Below are positions 13,419-20,991 of a stretch of DNA of 39,372 nt, piece by piece. Source of the DNA: SAR202 cluster bacterium bin16 (GTDB lineage Bacteria; Chloroflexota; Dehalococcoidia; Lucifugimonadales; Australimonadaceae); the NCBI GenBank assembly GCA_002238425.1, contig MPMJ01000030.1, positions 1-39,372 on the forward strand, in the 5' to 3' direction. The notes under the pieces were generated by a model. It searched no databases and had not been told where the DNA came from. It worked only from the letters and a program-made list of their open reading frames with translations. Both the position numbers and the translations under genes were made by a program. Positions within the stretch are counted from its first letter, which is position 1. Each line of letters starts with the position of its first letter.

Positions 13419-13778
13419 ATGGAAGGTTCCGAGCGCAGAGAAGCAATGCTAAACGGCGACGGCGACGGCGAGGGCAACGGGAGCGGTTGGGGTAACGGCT
13501 ATGGAGACGGCAGCGGTTGGGGCAGCGGATACGGCGACGGATGCGGCAACGGATGCGGCAACGGATGCGGCAACGGGATAGGCGCAGGCAACGGGCGCGG
13601 TGACGGCTATGCCAGTGGCGCAGGAGACGGTCACGGAGCCGGTTGGGGTAAAGGCGCAGGAGAAGGCGACGGCAAGGGAGACGGCTACGGAGAAGGCAAC
13701 GGGTGGGGAGACGGATACGGCAGCGGCAGCGGCATCAGCAACAGCATCAGCAACCCAAGGAGAGACAACGTTGAATAG
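13419..13778 (+). CDS. Gly/Asp/Asn-rich repeat protein, copy 2
   Basis: A 119-residue protein (MEGSERREAMLNGDGDGEGN and onward) dominated by G(D/N)G(S/Y/C)GxG repeats, including three GCGN units and YGEGNGWGDGYGSGSG, ending in ISNSISNPRRDNVE. An internal ATG at 13446 is a possible alternative start. It is related in composition to the 11472-11741 protein and likewise precedes a zinc-ribbon gene, whose TTG start lies inside its last codons. Function unknown. Confidence 0.55.
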   Translation: MEGSERREAMLNGDGDGEGNGSGWGNGYGDGSGWGSGYGDGCGNGCGNGCGNGIGAGNGRGDGYASGAGDGHGAGWGKGAGEGDGKGDGYGEGNGWGDGYGSGSGISNSISNPRRDNVE

Positions 13779-13902
13779 CAGGCGCAAAAAGTCGTTGTGG
13801 AAGTGCCCCGAATGCAAACACGTCTATGACCGTTGGCGCGGAGACGTTCCGCAGAAAGATAGAAAATGTGTTCACTGTCAAGCGAAGGGAGGTAATAAGT
13901 AG
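13771..13902 (+). CDS. Zinc-ribbon protein, copy 2 (TTG start)
   Basis: A 43-residue protein starting at TTG with AAGGAG 8 bases upstream: KKSLWKCPECKHVYDRWRGD, then KCVHCQAKGG. It keeps the four cysteines of the copy at 11769-11936 but lacks most of its Arg-rich N-terminus. It overlaps the end of the Gly-rich gene by eight bases. Together the Gly-rich gene and the ribbon form a duplicated cassette. Confidence 0.65.
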   Translation: MNSRRKKSLWKCPECKHVYDRWRGDVPQKDRKCVHCQAKGGNK

Positions 13903-13918
13903 AGCAGAAAAGTAGTGT

Positions 13919-13943
13919 CTCCCCCGGCACTAGGTCGGGGGAG
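13919..13943 (+). other. Hairpin between the duplicated cassette and the secreted gene
   Basis: CTCCCCCG (13919-13926) pairs with CGGGGGAG (13936-13943) around GCACTAGGT. No T-run follows, so termination is doubtful; it may be a processing or pause site. It ends 27 bases before the ATG at 13970. Confidence 0.5.
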
Positions 13944-13969
13944 CACATCAACCAGAAGGAAGGTGAGTA

Positions 13970-14257
13970 ATGAAAGCAGCATATGGCATCATAGTAACGG
14001 CACTACTGGCCCTATCGGCACTCCCCGAGGGCTCAACCGAATGCACCATTACCCGCGTCCCGCATTCGGCCGGCGAGGAGTTCGCGCCGAGTTGGATAGT
14101 AGAAGACAGCGACGGGTGCGGATACAACAGAGGAGTTGATCCGTTCTACGTCACCCGGTGCTGGATTGAGTGCGAGAGCAATGGCGGCTACCAGTCCAGT
14201 GACCCCGAGTGCGAGGCGTTCGGCATCGTCAAGGAAGACGACGAGGAAGACGAATGA
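13970..14257 (+). CDS. Small Cys-rich exported protein
   Basis: A 95-residue protein with an N-terminal signal-like segment (MKAAYGIIVTALLALSALPE) and then a cysteine-rich body (CTITRV, GCGYN, RCWIECES, PECEAF), giving six cysteines that could form disulfides outside the cytoplasm. The tail is acidic (KEDDEEDE). The ribosome site is AAGGAAGGTGAGTA. A broken copy lies 726 bases upstream. A role in the envelope or in the infected-cell surface is plausible. No family is recognised. Confidence 0.65.
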   Translation: MKAAYGIIVTALLALSALPEGSTECTITRVPHSAGEEFAPSWIVEDSDGCGYNRGVDPFYVTRCWIECESNGGYQSSDPECEAFGIVKEDDEEDE

Positions 14258-14433
14258 AATACTATTACAGCGTATTCAGAGACGCCGACAAGAACGGACG
14301 CCAGCAATGGGGATACTCAATCACGTACGGAGGAACGCAAGTGAGGGAATCGGGGAAGCGATACGATTCTCAAGCGGAAGCGTCATTAGAAGCGACAAGA
14401 ATAGTCGAGCAGTACAATGACAATTTGGACTAA
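14254..14433 (+). CDS. Small protein of unknown function (59 aa)
   Basis: A 59-residue protein (MKYYYSVFRDADKNGRQQWG and onward) with alternating strands followed by a helix (SQAEASLEATRIVEQYN). The ATG overlaps the stop of the exported-protein gene (ATGA), so coupling is likely. The pattern resembles small phage proteins that pack as beta-beta-alpha units. No family is recognised. Confidence 0.55.
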   Translation: MKYYYSVFRDADKNGRQQWGYSITYGGTQVRESGKRYDSQAEASLEATRIVEQYNDNLD

Positions 14434-14590
14434 GCTGTCATGGACAACCTCCGGCTGGAAGCTGTGGAAGTCCGGCACGGAGAGATTCATTCAATCGCCC
14501 ACCGGCCAGTCGTTGGCCATCCCGTCGAGCCGAATGGCTTGGCGGGTATGGGGGGCATTAATCGAGAAGGAGCAGCAACATGGCACGTAA
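14417..14590 (+). CDS. Small Trp-rich protein (57 aa)
   Basis: A 57-residue frame, MTIWTKLSWTTSGWKLWKSG and onward, ending KEQQHGT. It overlaps the preceding gene by 17 bases and the next by 11. Seven tryptophans and a basic character suggest a real but tiny phage protein. No SD site is obvious before its ATG, so it could depend on coupling. Confidence is moderate because the frame is short. Confidence 0.4.
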   Translation: MTIWTKLSWTTSGWKLWKSGTERFIQSPTGQSLAIPSSRMAWRVWGALIEKEQQHGT

Positions 14591-15041
14591 AAGGACGAAG
14601 AACCCGAGTCCCATCAAGGCGCGAGTCCCCGAAGACTGGTGGGTCGTTCACTACATGGACGTGGAGAGCCACTTGTCGAAGGCCGGCAACGTCAGCATCC
14701 GCGTTGACTACTCGGTCAAAGAGCGCGAGTTCCCGGTATCGGTGTACTACACGCCGGAACATCCCAACGAGTTCGCACGCAAGCGGTGGCGGAAGTTCAA
14801 GGAGGAGATGGCCAAGGAGGGCCACGAGATCAAGGGCAAGAAGATCGACAGCATAGTCGAGTTGTCGGAGGACTGGTTGATGCCCGGTCGAATCGGCGTG
14901 ATAGTAGAAGAAGACGGAGAGTACGAAAACATTGAAGTTGTCGCGCTCGACTGGGATGAAGTGAAGATCGAAGACGAGGAGGAGGAGGAAGCCAAGGCGA
15001 AGAAGGACGAGCAGGAAGACCAAGACGAGTTGCCGTTCTAA
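14580..15041 (+). CDS. Protein with SSB-like acidic tip, putative ssDNA-binding
   Basis: A 153-residue protein starting at the ATG after GAAGGAG. The body (VHYMDVESHLSKAGNVSIRV, then FPVSVYYTPEH) is beta-rich. The last ~30 residues are a very acidic linker ending QDELPF, which matches the amphipathic C-terminal tip (DD(I/L)PF) that single-strand DNA-binding proteins use to recruit partners. It lies immediately before the helicase and primase genes. A ssDNA-binding or replisome adaptor role is inference; no OB-fold signature can be proven by eye. Confidence 0.5.
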   Translation: MARKRTKNPSPIKARVPEDWWVVHYMDVESHLSKAGNVSIRVDYSVKEREFPVSVYYTPEHPNEFARKRWRKFKEEMAKEGHEIKGKKIDSIVELSEDWLMPGRIGVIVEEDGEYENIEVVALDWDEVKIEDEEEEEAKAKKDEQEDQDELPF

Positions 15042-15093
15042 GGGGCGGTGGCTCGACATCCGGGGCGGTGGCTTCGTCTAGTCCGCCAGTCAT

Positions 15094-15186
15094 CGCCCCG
15101 GCCTCATTGAAGCGACGGGCACCGCAGATGGGTCGTTCTGGCTGCATTTTCTTTCCGGGGTGGAAACGCCCCGGCCTCATTGAAGC
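15094..15186 (+). CRISPR. CRISPR-like mini-array: two repeats, one 37-nt spacer
   Basis: CGCCCCGGCCTCATTGAAGC occurs at 15094-15113 and 15167-15186, exactly 73 bases apart. The second copy extends upstream to a 36-nt unit (15151-15186) that starts CTTTCCGGGGTGG and forms a hairpin: CCGGGG (15155-15160) with CCCCGG (15169-15174). This leaves a 37-nt spacer at 15114-15150, a classical 36+37 period. The repeat end ATTGAAGC resembles the 8-nt 5' handle of many type I/III crRNAs. The 5' part of the first repeat is not conserved. No cas gene is present. A terminator follows at 15237. Accidental duplication is the alternative. Confidence 0.5.
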
Positions 15187-15236
15187 AAGCAAGCAAGCAC
15201 CAACGAACTGGCGAGGGTCCACCTGTGCTCTTGCCT

Positions 15237-15280
15237 GGGCCGGGTAGGCAGGAGAGACCTGTCGCCCGGCCCGCACTTTT
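15237..15280 (+). terminator. Terminator-like hairpin after the mini-array
   Basis: GGGCCGGG (15237-15244) pairs with CCCGGCCC (15265-15272), with a further AGG...CCT pairing inside; GCAC then TTTT (15277-15280) follow. It would end a short transcript covering the mini-array before the helicase gene. Confidence 0.55.
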
Positions 15281-15298
15281 CAGGAAAGGGAAAGAGTG

Positions 15299-16825
15299 AT
15301 GGTAGAACTAACGAAGCACCAGCAAGAGCAGATGGACACCATCATCGAAGCCATCGACTACGGCAACGAAAGCCCGGTGACACTGGCCGGCGCAGCAGGA
15401 ACCGGCAAGACGACGTGCATGGGCATCTTGGCAGGCCGGTGGCCCAAGGTACTGTTCCTTGCACCCACCAACCGCGCAGCGCTCGTGCTGCGCTCCAAGC
15501 TACAACAAGGTGCGCGCGTATCCACCATTCACTCCGCTTGCATGAGGGTCAAGCGCGAGACGCACGAACAGGAGATAAAGCTACTCAGGGCCCTTGTCCG
15601 GCAGGCCGAAGACTTGGAGGTATTGGCCGAGGGCATCGGGAAGGCGACCGAGGAGAAGAAGGCACGCGCCGAAGTGCTCAAGGGACTGGTGGGGATTGAC
15701 CTTGACGCGCCGGACAAGATAGTTCGCCAGAAGCTCGTCAGGATGTTGAGACAAGCGGAGCGCGACAACGAGATAATCTTCGAGGGCGCGAGCGAGAAAG
15801 ACGAAGAGACAGTCAGCCATATCGTCATAGACGAGGCGAGCATGGTAACAAACGAGATGGTCGAGCACGTCGAAGCGAAGTTTGCGACCATCCCGATATT
15901 GCTTGTCGGCGACGACCACCAGCTTGAGCCGGTCATCTCGGACCAAGAGCGCGGCAAGGGTATCGTACCGGCCATGACGGGCGAGCCAACGGCGCGACTG
16001 GACGAGGTGATGAGGCAGGCCGAGGGCAGCCGGATACTGCGGTTTGCCACGTGGATACGCAAGCAGAAGACCGCGCTCAAGTTGGTACGCTTCGCCGACA
16101 AGGGGGAAGCGGACGAGCAGCTACGCATCACGCGGCGGCCCAAGTCGGGCATCACCAAGGGGCTGTTGCGGCAGTTAGACGAGATCATTGGCCCTCAGTT
16201 CTCCGGCGTGGTCTTGTCGCGGCGCAACGACACCAGGCGCACCATCAACAGAGGCTTGCGCCAGCTCAGGGGATGGGACGAAGGGGAGCCTAAATGGCTA
16301 CCGGCGGACGGGGAGCGTTTGGTGTGCGTAACCGCGCCCTCTCGTAGGGCGCTCGAAGAGGAACAGGCCATTGACCCAATCGAGGGCGAGGCGGTAGCAT
16401 GGGATTCGCCGTTGAACCGGGTGGTCAAGGGAACCATCGTATTCGTCGAGAGCACACAGATGGTCGGCGATGCGCGTGGCTACCAGTTCGTGCGGCTGGC
16501 AGCGCGGGTTGAGGGCGAGGAGACAGTATTCACAGCGCACGTGGCCGCCGGGGAGTTCCTGCGAACATACCAGCTCGACGAGGGACGGGATTATGGATTC
16601 TCCCCGAGAGGTTGGTACGGTTTTGATTATGGCATGGCGATGAGTGTTCACAAGGCGCAGGGCAGCGAGTTCGATAACGTGGCCGTGTACGAGCAGGCCG
16701 CGCCGTGGCAGCCGGATGAGAACGGCAAGTGGTTGAGGCCGTCGAGGGAGGAGCATAGGAAGTGGGCCTACACCGCAGCGACGAGGGCCAAGGAGAAACT
16801 TTTGTGGGTTAGCATGCCACTGTGA
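15299..16825 (+). CDS. SF1B helicase, Dda/RecD2-like
   Basis: A 508-residue 5'-3' DNA helicase. Motif I is LAGAAGTGKTT (residues 31-38), followed by FLAPTNRAALVLRSKL (Ia) and TIHSA. Motif II is VIDEASMV, motif III LLVGDDHQLEPV, motif V MSVHKAQGSEFDNV and motif VI YTAATRAKEKL. Length and motif spacing match Dda/RecD2-type helicases, which start replication forks or clear proteins from DNA in phages. An ATG at 15299 is used; GTG at 15296 is an alternative. AGGAAAGGG lies upstream. It sits with the SSB-tip protein and the primase-helicase, so it belongs to the phage replisome. Confidence 0.92.
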   Translation: MVELTKHQQEQMDTIIEAIDYGNESPVTLAGAAGTGKTTCMGILAGRWPKVLFLAPTNRAALVLRSKLQQGARVSTIHSACMRVKRETHEQEIKLLRALVRQAEDLEVLAEGIGKATEEKKARAEVLKGLVGIDLDAPDKIVRQKLVRMLRQAERDNEIIFEGASEKDEETVSHIVIDEASMVTNEMVEHVEAKFATIPILLVGDDHQLEPVISDQERGKGIVPAMTGEPTARLDEVMRQAEGSRILRFATWIRKQKTALKLVRFADKGEADEQLRITRRPKSGITKGLLRQLDEIIGPQFSGVVLSRRNDTRRTINRGLRQLRGWDEGEPKWLPADGERLVCVTAPSRRALEEEQAIDPIEGEAVAWDSPLNRVVKGTIVFVESTQMVGDARGYQFVRLAARVEGEETVFTAHVAAGEFLRTYQLDEGRDYGFSPRGWYGFDYGMAMSVHKAQGSEFDNVAVYEQAAPWQPDENGKWLRPSREEHRKWAYTAATRAKEKLLWVSMPL

Positions 16826-16839
16826 AAGGAGGCGAGGAA

Positions 16840-17055
16840 ATGGCAAAGAGGAAGTTCAAAGCAAAGAGCAGCATCGTCCGCAAATACCGTTCAGAGATAG
16901 ACAAAGCGGCCAGTTGGGAGCGGCTGGAGGATATAGTAGTAAGCATAGACAACGCCTTTGAGCAGAGGGCCATAGGAGGAGAGCACGTGGACCGGCTATG
17001 CGAGCGGGTGGCCAAACGGGCCAGAGAAATTGACCGACGCAAGCGGCGCAAGTAG
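16840..17055 (+). CDS. Small basic helical protein (71 aa)
   Basis: A 71-residue protein of net positive charge (MAKRKFKAKSSIVRKYRSEI..., ending RREIDRRKRRK-like basic residues) with an acidic central helix. AAAGGAGG precedes the ATG. It lies between helicase and primase genes and may bind DNA or bridge the replisome. No family is recognised. Confidence 0.6.
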   Translation: MAKRKFKAKSSIVRKYRSEIDKAASWERLEDIVVSIDNAFEQRAIGGEHVDRLCERVAKRAREIDRRKRRK

Positions 17056-17086
17056 GTTGGTAGGCCCACCAAATGGAGCTATTACA

Positions 17087-19063
17087 ATGCTGACATCCCA
17101 ACACCGAGAGTATTTAGAGCGCCGCGCCGTTGATCCAGACCAGTTTCCGGGCCGGTTCCGGTCCGTAGAGGGCAGCGACACACGTCTCGCCAACTTCGCG
17201 CCGCACAACAAACGGGCGGGGCTGTTGATTCAGTCCGGCGACAGGTACCAGCTCAGACCGGATTCGCCACCGCACAGCAACGGCAAGACAGCTAAATTCG
17301 TCTGCGAATCTGGACTTGCGCCCATCATCGACCTACCAGACAGCGAGGTGCTCGAAGGCGACGGGCCGGTCGCAATCGTCGAAGGTCTCGTGAAGGCGGA
17401 CGCGGTGCGGATGTGTTGGCCGGACGCTTGCGTCATCGGTATCACCGGCTGTTCGACATGGGCAGAGCAGGGAACGCGCTACGGGCGATTACAAGGCGCG
17501 TTAGAGCGAGTACCGTGGAAGGGCCGCGACACCTACATCATCTTTGACGCAGACGCCGAGACGAACGGGAACGTCAAGCGAGCGGAAAAGGCATTCAGCC
17601 AAAGGTTGCGCGAGCAGGGCGCGGCGGTGCACGTGGTCAAAGTGCCGGTGCTCGAAGGCGACGAGACCGCCGGTATAGACGACGTGCTCGCATCACACCA
17701 ACCGAAGCACCGGGCCAGCGCGTTGGCCAAGCTCATCGAGGAAGCGCCCGTGATGCAGGGGCGCGGGGGGCCAAGGAAGAGGGCTGGCAGGCCCAGCGAG
17801 GACAAGCGCCCCGACTCGCCCCACGAGCTTGCCGTCGTGTGCTGCGGCTCCGGCAACTGGACGACGATGGACGGCCAGACAGCCCACTACGAGCGCAATG
17901 CGGGGCTATGGACGAAGTTGTCGCGGGAGTCGGTAGGGGAGGTGGCCTGTTACCCGGAATACACCGAGCCCATCAACTTGGAGCCAACCAGCGGGATTAG
18001 AAAGATGGTTCCAAGCTGCATCTTGGGGATTCTCAATTTGCGAGGGCCAGCACCGGCAGCGCCTCGTAGGTTGTGGCCGTTCGCTTCCGAGGTCATGGAC
18101 GTGGACACCGGCGACATGATGGACTACGAGCGCGGCCACTACTTCACCGAGAAGCTCGACTACGATCCAGACCCCAACGCGGACGGCAGGCCGGAGCTAT
18201 TCGGCCAGTTCCTATACAGCGCGTTCCAGTCCAGCGAGATGGTCCATTGGGCCGAGCGACTGTTGACATACATCCTGTTCGAGCACAACCGCCACCAGCG
18301 TCTAATCGTCTGGCAGGGCGTCCCAGGCAGCGGCAAGGGCGTGCTGATGGGTCTGCTTGGCGACATGATGGGGAGCCAGCACTTGGCGACGCTAAACGAG
18401 CGACTGGCGTGGGAGGAAGCAACCTGGGCGTTGATGCCGTTGGCCGGTGCCAGGGTGGCCATCCTTCCAGAGACCAACAGAGGCTTGCCAGCGCACACGG
18501 CCAAGGCGATAACCGGCCACGACCAGATTGCCGCTGCGCCGAAGGGCGGCCACCAGATTTCATTCGTCTATCGCGGACACCTGATCTACTCCACCAACAA
18601 GCAGCTTAGCATGTCAGACCCGGGCATGGAAAGGAGGCTGTTGACGCTGCCATTCACCGGAAAGCCAGCCGTGGTGGACACCGAGTTACCGGCCAAGCTA
18701 AGGGAACTCAGGCCACAGATATGGACGCACTTGTGGGAGTTGTGGCAGGAGGTCAAAGACGACCCATTAGAGCCGCCAGCAATGGCACAGGATGCCAGCC
18801 GGGCCACCACCGGCGGCGACTGGGAGGAATGGGCCGAGGAGCGACTTGAGATAGACCTACAAGACGGCAACACCGAGACAACCGCTATGCTCGTATGGGA
18901 TTATCTGGTATGGAAAGGGGAGGACGCGACCGACGAGAAGGAGAAAAGGAACGCAGCCAACAAGATGAGGCGCAAGGCTCCGGGGCTTGGGTTGATAGCG
19001 GCGGGGCGTGGCGCGTGGCGATGCAAACTGAAAGAAGAGGAGGCCAATGGCAACGTACAATAA
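17087..19063 (+). CDS. Primase-helicase (TOPRIM/DUF3854-like plus D5-type SF3 helicase)
   Basis: A 658-residue fusion. Residues ~1-230 form a TOPRIM-type primase half: VAIVEGLVKADAV (~95) and YIIFDADAETNGNVKRAEKA (~150) carry the metal-binding Glu and DxD. Residues ~350-600 are a D5/SF3-like helicase: LIVWQGVPGSGKGVLMGLLG is the P-loop (~410), AILPETNR a Walker B-like segment, and LIYSTNKQLSMSDPGMERRL contains sensor Asn and arginine finger. Such fusions prime and unwind phage DNA. An SD site (TGGAGC) precedes the ATG by about ten bases. The 3' end overlaps the next gene by 17 bases. It is the main replicative enzyme; no DNA polymerase gene is seen. Confidence 0.88.
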   Translation: MLTSQHREYLERRAVDPDQFPGRFRSVEGSDTRLANFAPHNKRAGLLIQSGDRYQLRPDSPPHSNGKTAKFVCESGLAPIIDLPDSEVLEGDGPVAIVEGLVKADAVRMCWPDACVIGITGCSTWAEQGTRYGRLQGALERVPWKGRDTYIIFDADAETNGNVKRAEKAFSQRLREQGAAVHVVKVPVLEGDETAGIDDVLASHQPKHRASALAKLIEEAPVMQGRGGPRKRAGRPSEDKRPDSPHELAVVCCGSGNWTTMDGQTAHYERNAGLWTKLSRESVGEVACYPEYTEPINLEPTSGIRKMVPSCILGILNLRGPAPAAPRRLWPFASEVMDVDTGDMMDYERGHYFTEKLDYDPDPNADGRPELFGQFLYSAFQSSEMVHWAERLLTYILFEHNRHQRLIVWQGVPGSGKGVLMGLLGDMMGSQHLATLNERLAWEEATWALMPLAGARVAILPETNRGLPAHTAKAITGHDQIAAAPKGGHQISFVYRGHLIYSTNKQLSMSDPGMERRLLTLPFTGKPAVVDTELPAKLRELRPQIWTHLWELWQEVKDDPLEPPAMAQDASRATTGGDWEEWAEERLEIDLQDGNTETTAMLVWDYLVWKGEDATDEKEKRNAANKMRRKAPGLGLIAAGRGAWRCKLKEEEANGNVQ

Positions 19064-19370
19064 CAGGCAACCGAAGGTCGACCAATTCGCCATAGCAACC
19101 AGCGGCGAGCAGAAGCAGAGGCGAATGTTGAAAGTTGACGAGAAAAGGGTGACGGGACCGCGCAAGAAATATGACGTGAGATCCGCGTCAGTAGATCAGG
19201 GGATAGAGCACCTTGCTGCGGACATAGTAGCCGGGGCCATACGGGAATTTGAAAGGAGCGGAGACAAGGCAACAGAGCTGTATTTGAGGAGCAATTGGTG
19301 CAAGCTCCATTGTAACCTCGTGGGGGTGAACCACCAGATCGTGCTGGACAAGATAGAAGGACGCATTTAA
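19047..19370 (+). CDS. Unknown protein (107 aa)
   Basis: A 107-residue protein. The N-terminal half is polar and basic, and the C-terminal half (ASVDQGIEHLAADIVAGAIR, LYLRSNWCKLHCNLVGV) is helical. It starts inside the primase-helicase gene after GAAGAGGAG and is probably co-translated. No family is recognised. Confidence 0.55.
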   Translation: MATYNNRQPKVDQFAIATSGEQKQRRMLKVDEKRVTGPRKKYDVRSASVDQGIEHLAADIVAGAIREFERSGDKATELYLRSNWCKLHCNLVGVNHQIVLDKIEGRI

Positions 19371-19387
19371 CCGAAAGGAGATCGGCC

Positions 19388-19573
19388 ATGAAGCTGATAT
19401 ATCTGAAAGAACCCGGCCAAGTAGCATACGAAGCGTATAGAGAGGTATGTCCAGAATCGAAGTTCACCGGCGACAAGCTACCCACTTGGCAAGACATAGA
19501 TGAAGAGCTCAAGCCATACTGGGAGGCCGTAGAGACGGCCGTAACCAATCGCGTCATCAATAAGGGGGTATGA
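19388..19573 (+). CDS. Unknown small protein (61 aa)
   Basis: A 61-residue protein, MKLIYLKEPGQVAYEAYREV and onward; GAAAGGAGATCGGCC precedes the ATG. Compact and acidic. Similar short proteins in phages begin with the same strand plus helix pattern (YLKEPGQ..YEAY). The function is unknown. Confidence 0.55.
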   Translation: MKLIYLKEPGQVAYEAYREVCPESKFTGDKLPTWQDIDEELKPYWEAVETAVTNRVINKGV

Positions 19574-19576
19574 GGA

Positions 19577-19768
19577 ATGATGGACGAAAAGGAAAAGAAG
19601 GGAAGGCAGCAGATCGAGAGCGCAATGAAGGTGCTCAAGGAAAAAGGCATCCGCATCTATGCGGGTAGTTGCGGGTGCTGCGATTCGCCGTGGCTTAAGG
19701 TCGAAGTAGAAGGGGAGGTCATATTGGATGTAGATGGGATAAACTTAGACATGTTCGGGGAAGGGTAA
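19577..19768 (+). CDS. Unknown small protein with CGCC motif (63 aa)
   Basis: A 63-residue protein with a Lys/Glu-rich helix followed by IRIYAGSCGCCDSPWLKVEV and a short acidic C-terminus. The SCGCCDSPWL segment is a conserved type of tight Cys turn seen in small phage proteins and may bind metal. It starts three bases after the previous stop. No family is recognised. Confidence 0.55.
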   Translation: MMDEKEKKGRQQIESAMKVLKEKGIRIYAGSCGCCDSPWLKVEVEGEVILDVDGINLDMFGEG

Positions 19769-19776
19769 TAGGAACG

Positions 19777-20376
19777 ATGCGGGTCTTAGTTGCTTGCGAG
19801 TGCTCAGGGCGCGTCAGGGATGCGTTTAGGGCGCGTGGCCACGACGCTGTCAGTTGCGATCTAAAGCCATCCGCGACGGACGGACCGCACATACAAGGCG
19901 ACTGCTTGAAGGTCTTGAATACCGACTTTTGGGACATGCTGATTGCGTTCCCGCCATGCACCTACTTGAGTTGTGCTACGCCATTGAACCATGATCCAGA
20001 CCCAGAAAGGGCGATATTGCAACATGAGGCGGTCAAGTTCTTCTTCGCGCTCTACCACGCACCAATTGACCGGATATGCGTTGAGAATCCGCAAGGGATG
20101 ATTAATGGGATCAAGAAGCCGACACAGCGCATTGACCCATTTCTCTTCGGAGAGCCAATTTGCAAGCGGACATACCTATGGTTGCGGGGATTGCCGCCAC
20201 TGTATCCCACCAAGGTTGTCAGGCCGTGCCAGGACAAGACGGAGCGGTGGTGGAACTCGGGCGGGCGAAAGGGAAGGCAGGCCAGTAGGGCCGTAACGTT
20301 CCAAGGGGTGGCCGAGGCCATGGCAGAGCAGTGGGGCCAGATCAAACAGCCGTGGCTTTCACCGTTGGGGATTTAG
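19777..20376 (+). CDS. Short C5-cytosine methyltransferase-like protein
   Basis: A 199-residue protein with Rossmann start MRVLVACECSGRVRDAFRAR, SCDLKPS (AdoMet site), LIAFPPCTYLSC with the PPC motif at residues 59-61, and ICVENPQG (ENP-like motif VI). This is the short DNA-cytosine methylase type found in many phages, lacking a long target-recognition domain. It would modify phage DNA, or could be a regulatory variant. The start follows GGTAATAGGAACG, a weak ribosome site. Its stop codon overlaps the start of a structured leader (20375-20446). Confidence 0.83.
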   Translation: MRVLVACECSGRVRDAFRARGHDAVSCDLKPSATDGPHIQGDCLKVLNTDFWDMLIAFPPCTYLSCATPLNHDPDPERAILQHEAVKFFFALYHAPIDRICVENPQGMINGIKKPTQRIDPFLFGEPICKRTYLWLRGLPPLYPTKVVRPCQDKTERWWNSGGRKGRQASRAVTFQGVAEAMAEQWGQIKQPWLSPLGI

Positions 20377-20446
20377 CCGGGCGAGCGTGGGTACACGTCA
20401 GAGCGGCGTGGCCCAAAAATAGAGTGGAACATCTGCTCGCCCGGCT
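20375..20446 (+). ncRNA. Structured 5' leader element
   Basis: AGCCGGGCGAGC (20375-20386) pairs perfectly over 12 bases with GCTCGCCCGGCT (20435-20446). Inside, GGGT...GCCC and ACGTC...GGCGT form a second hairpin (about 20389-20414), leaving an AAAAATAGAGTGGAACATCT strand. AAGGAGG lies six bases after the outer stem, and no T-run follows. This looks like a folded leader, a riboswitch-like element or a protein-binding site. I cannot match it to a known class. Confidence 0.45.
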
Positions 20447-20464
20447 TAACTAAGGAGGCAAGAA

Positions 20465-20680
20465 ATGAAGCGAAGCGAGGCACTTGCAGCACTCAACAAG
20501 ATCGCGGAAGTATTAGACATTGACGGCGAACTAACGATTGACGAAGAAGCATTGATATACTCGACTTTAATAGTCATAGCCGGATGGACGGGAGAAGAAT
20601 GGGAGGCCGCGCTGAACGGCGTCAGGATGGTGCAATGCACAAAAGCAATCAGAAACATCAGATTAGGAGACGCAACATGA
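20465..20680 (+). CDS. Unknown small protein (71 aa)
   Basis: A 71-residue helical protein (MKRSEALAALNKIAEVLDID and onward, with WTGEEWEAALNGV). AAGGAGG lies right before the ATG and directly after the structured leader. Its stop overlaps the next start (ATGA). No family is recognised. Confidence 0.55.
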   Translation: MKRSEALAALNKIAEVLDIDGELTIDEEALIYSTLIVIAGWTGEEWEAALNGVRMVQCTKAIRNIRLGDAT

Positions 20681-20958
20681 GTCGACGAGACAAGCGAATC
20701 CGGGTGAGCGAGAGGACGCTGGGGCTAATCCGGGAGGAGCACCCCAACGTCATGGACACCATAGCGCTCGAAGAGTTGGTTCAACACTATTTCCGGTTGA
20801 AAGATCGGAACAAGCTCATCGAGGAGGCGCTCGAGGAAGAGGTTAGGAGGAGCCGGAGGTTCAAGAACAAGTCGGACAAGCGCGACAAGGTCATAGCGTG
20901 GATGATCGTTTCGGCGGTCGCGACGGCGTTGTTCGCATTGTTTGCCGCTTTCGCTTAG
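20677..20958 (+). CDS. Small C-terminally anchored membrane protein (93 aa)
   Basis: A 93-residue protein with a basic, coiled-coil-like cytoplasmic part (VQHYFRLKDRNKLIEEALEE and on) and one C-terminal hydrophobic segment (VIAWMIVSAVATALFALFAA) at residues 72-92. This is a tail-anchored topology. It overlaps the previous gene by four bases. A holin-like or membrane-anchoring role is possible; no family is recognised. Confidence 0.55.
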   Translation: MSRRDKRIRVSERTLGLIREEHPNVMDTIALEELVQHYFRLKDRNKLIEEALEEEVRRSRRFKNKSDKRDKVIAWMIVSAVATALFALFAAFA

Positions 20959-20991
20959 TCGTATATTAGTTTCAAGTGGATGGTATGGTAT

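Larger units (their letters stand above)
15042..15298. other. 257-base intergenic region holding the mini-array
   Basis: Besides the CRISPR-like array it contains a tandem word GGGGCGGTGGCT at 15043 and 15062, an AAGC triplication just after the second repeat (about 15183-15198), and a terminator-like stem at 15237-15280. No coding frame is supported. The helicase gene starts at the right edge. Confidence 0.6.

Noticed and set aside
13919..13943. Possible terminator after the duplicated cassette
   Set aside because: Good stem but no T-run, so kept only as a hairpin.
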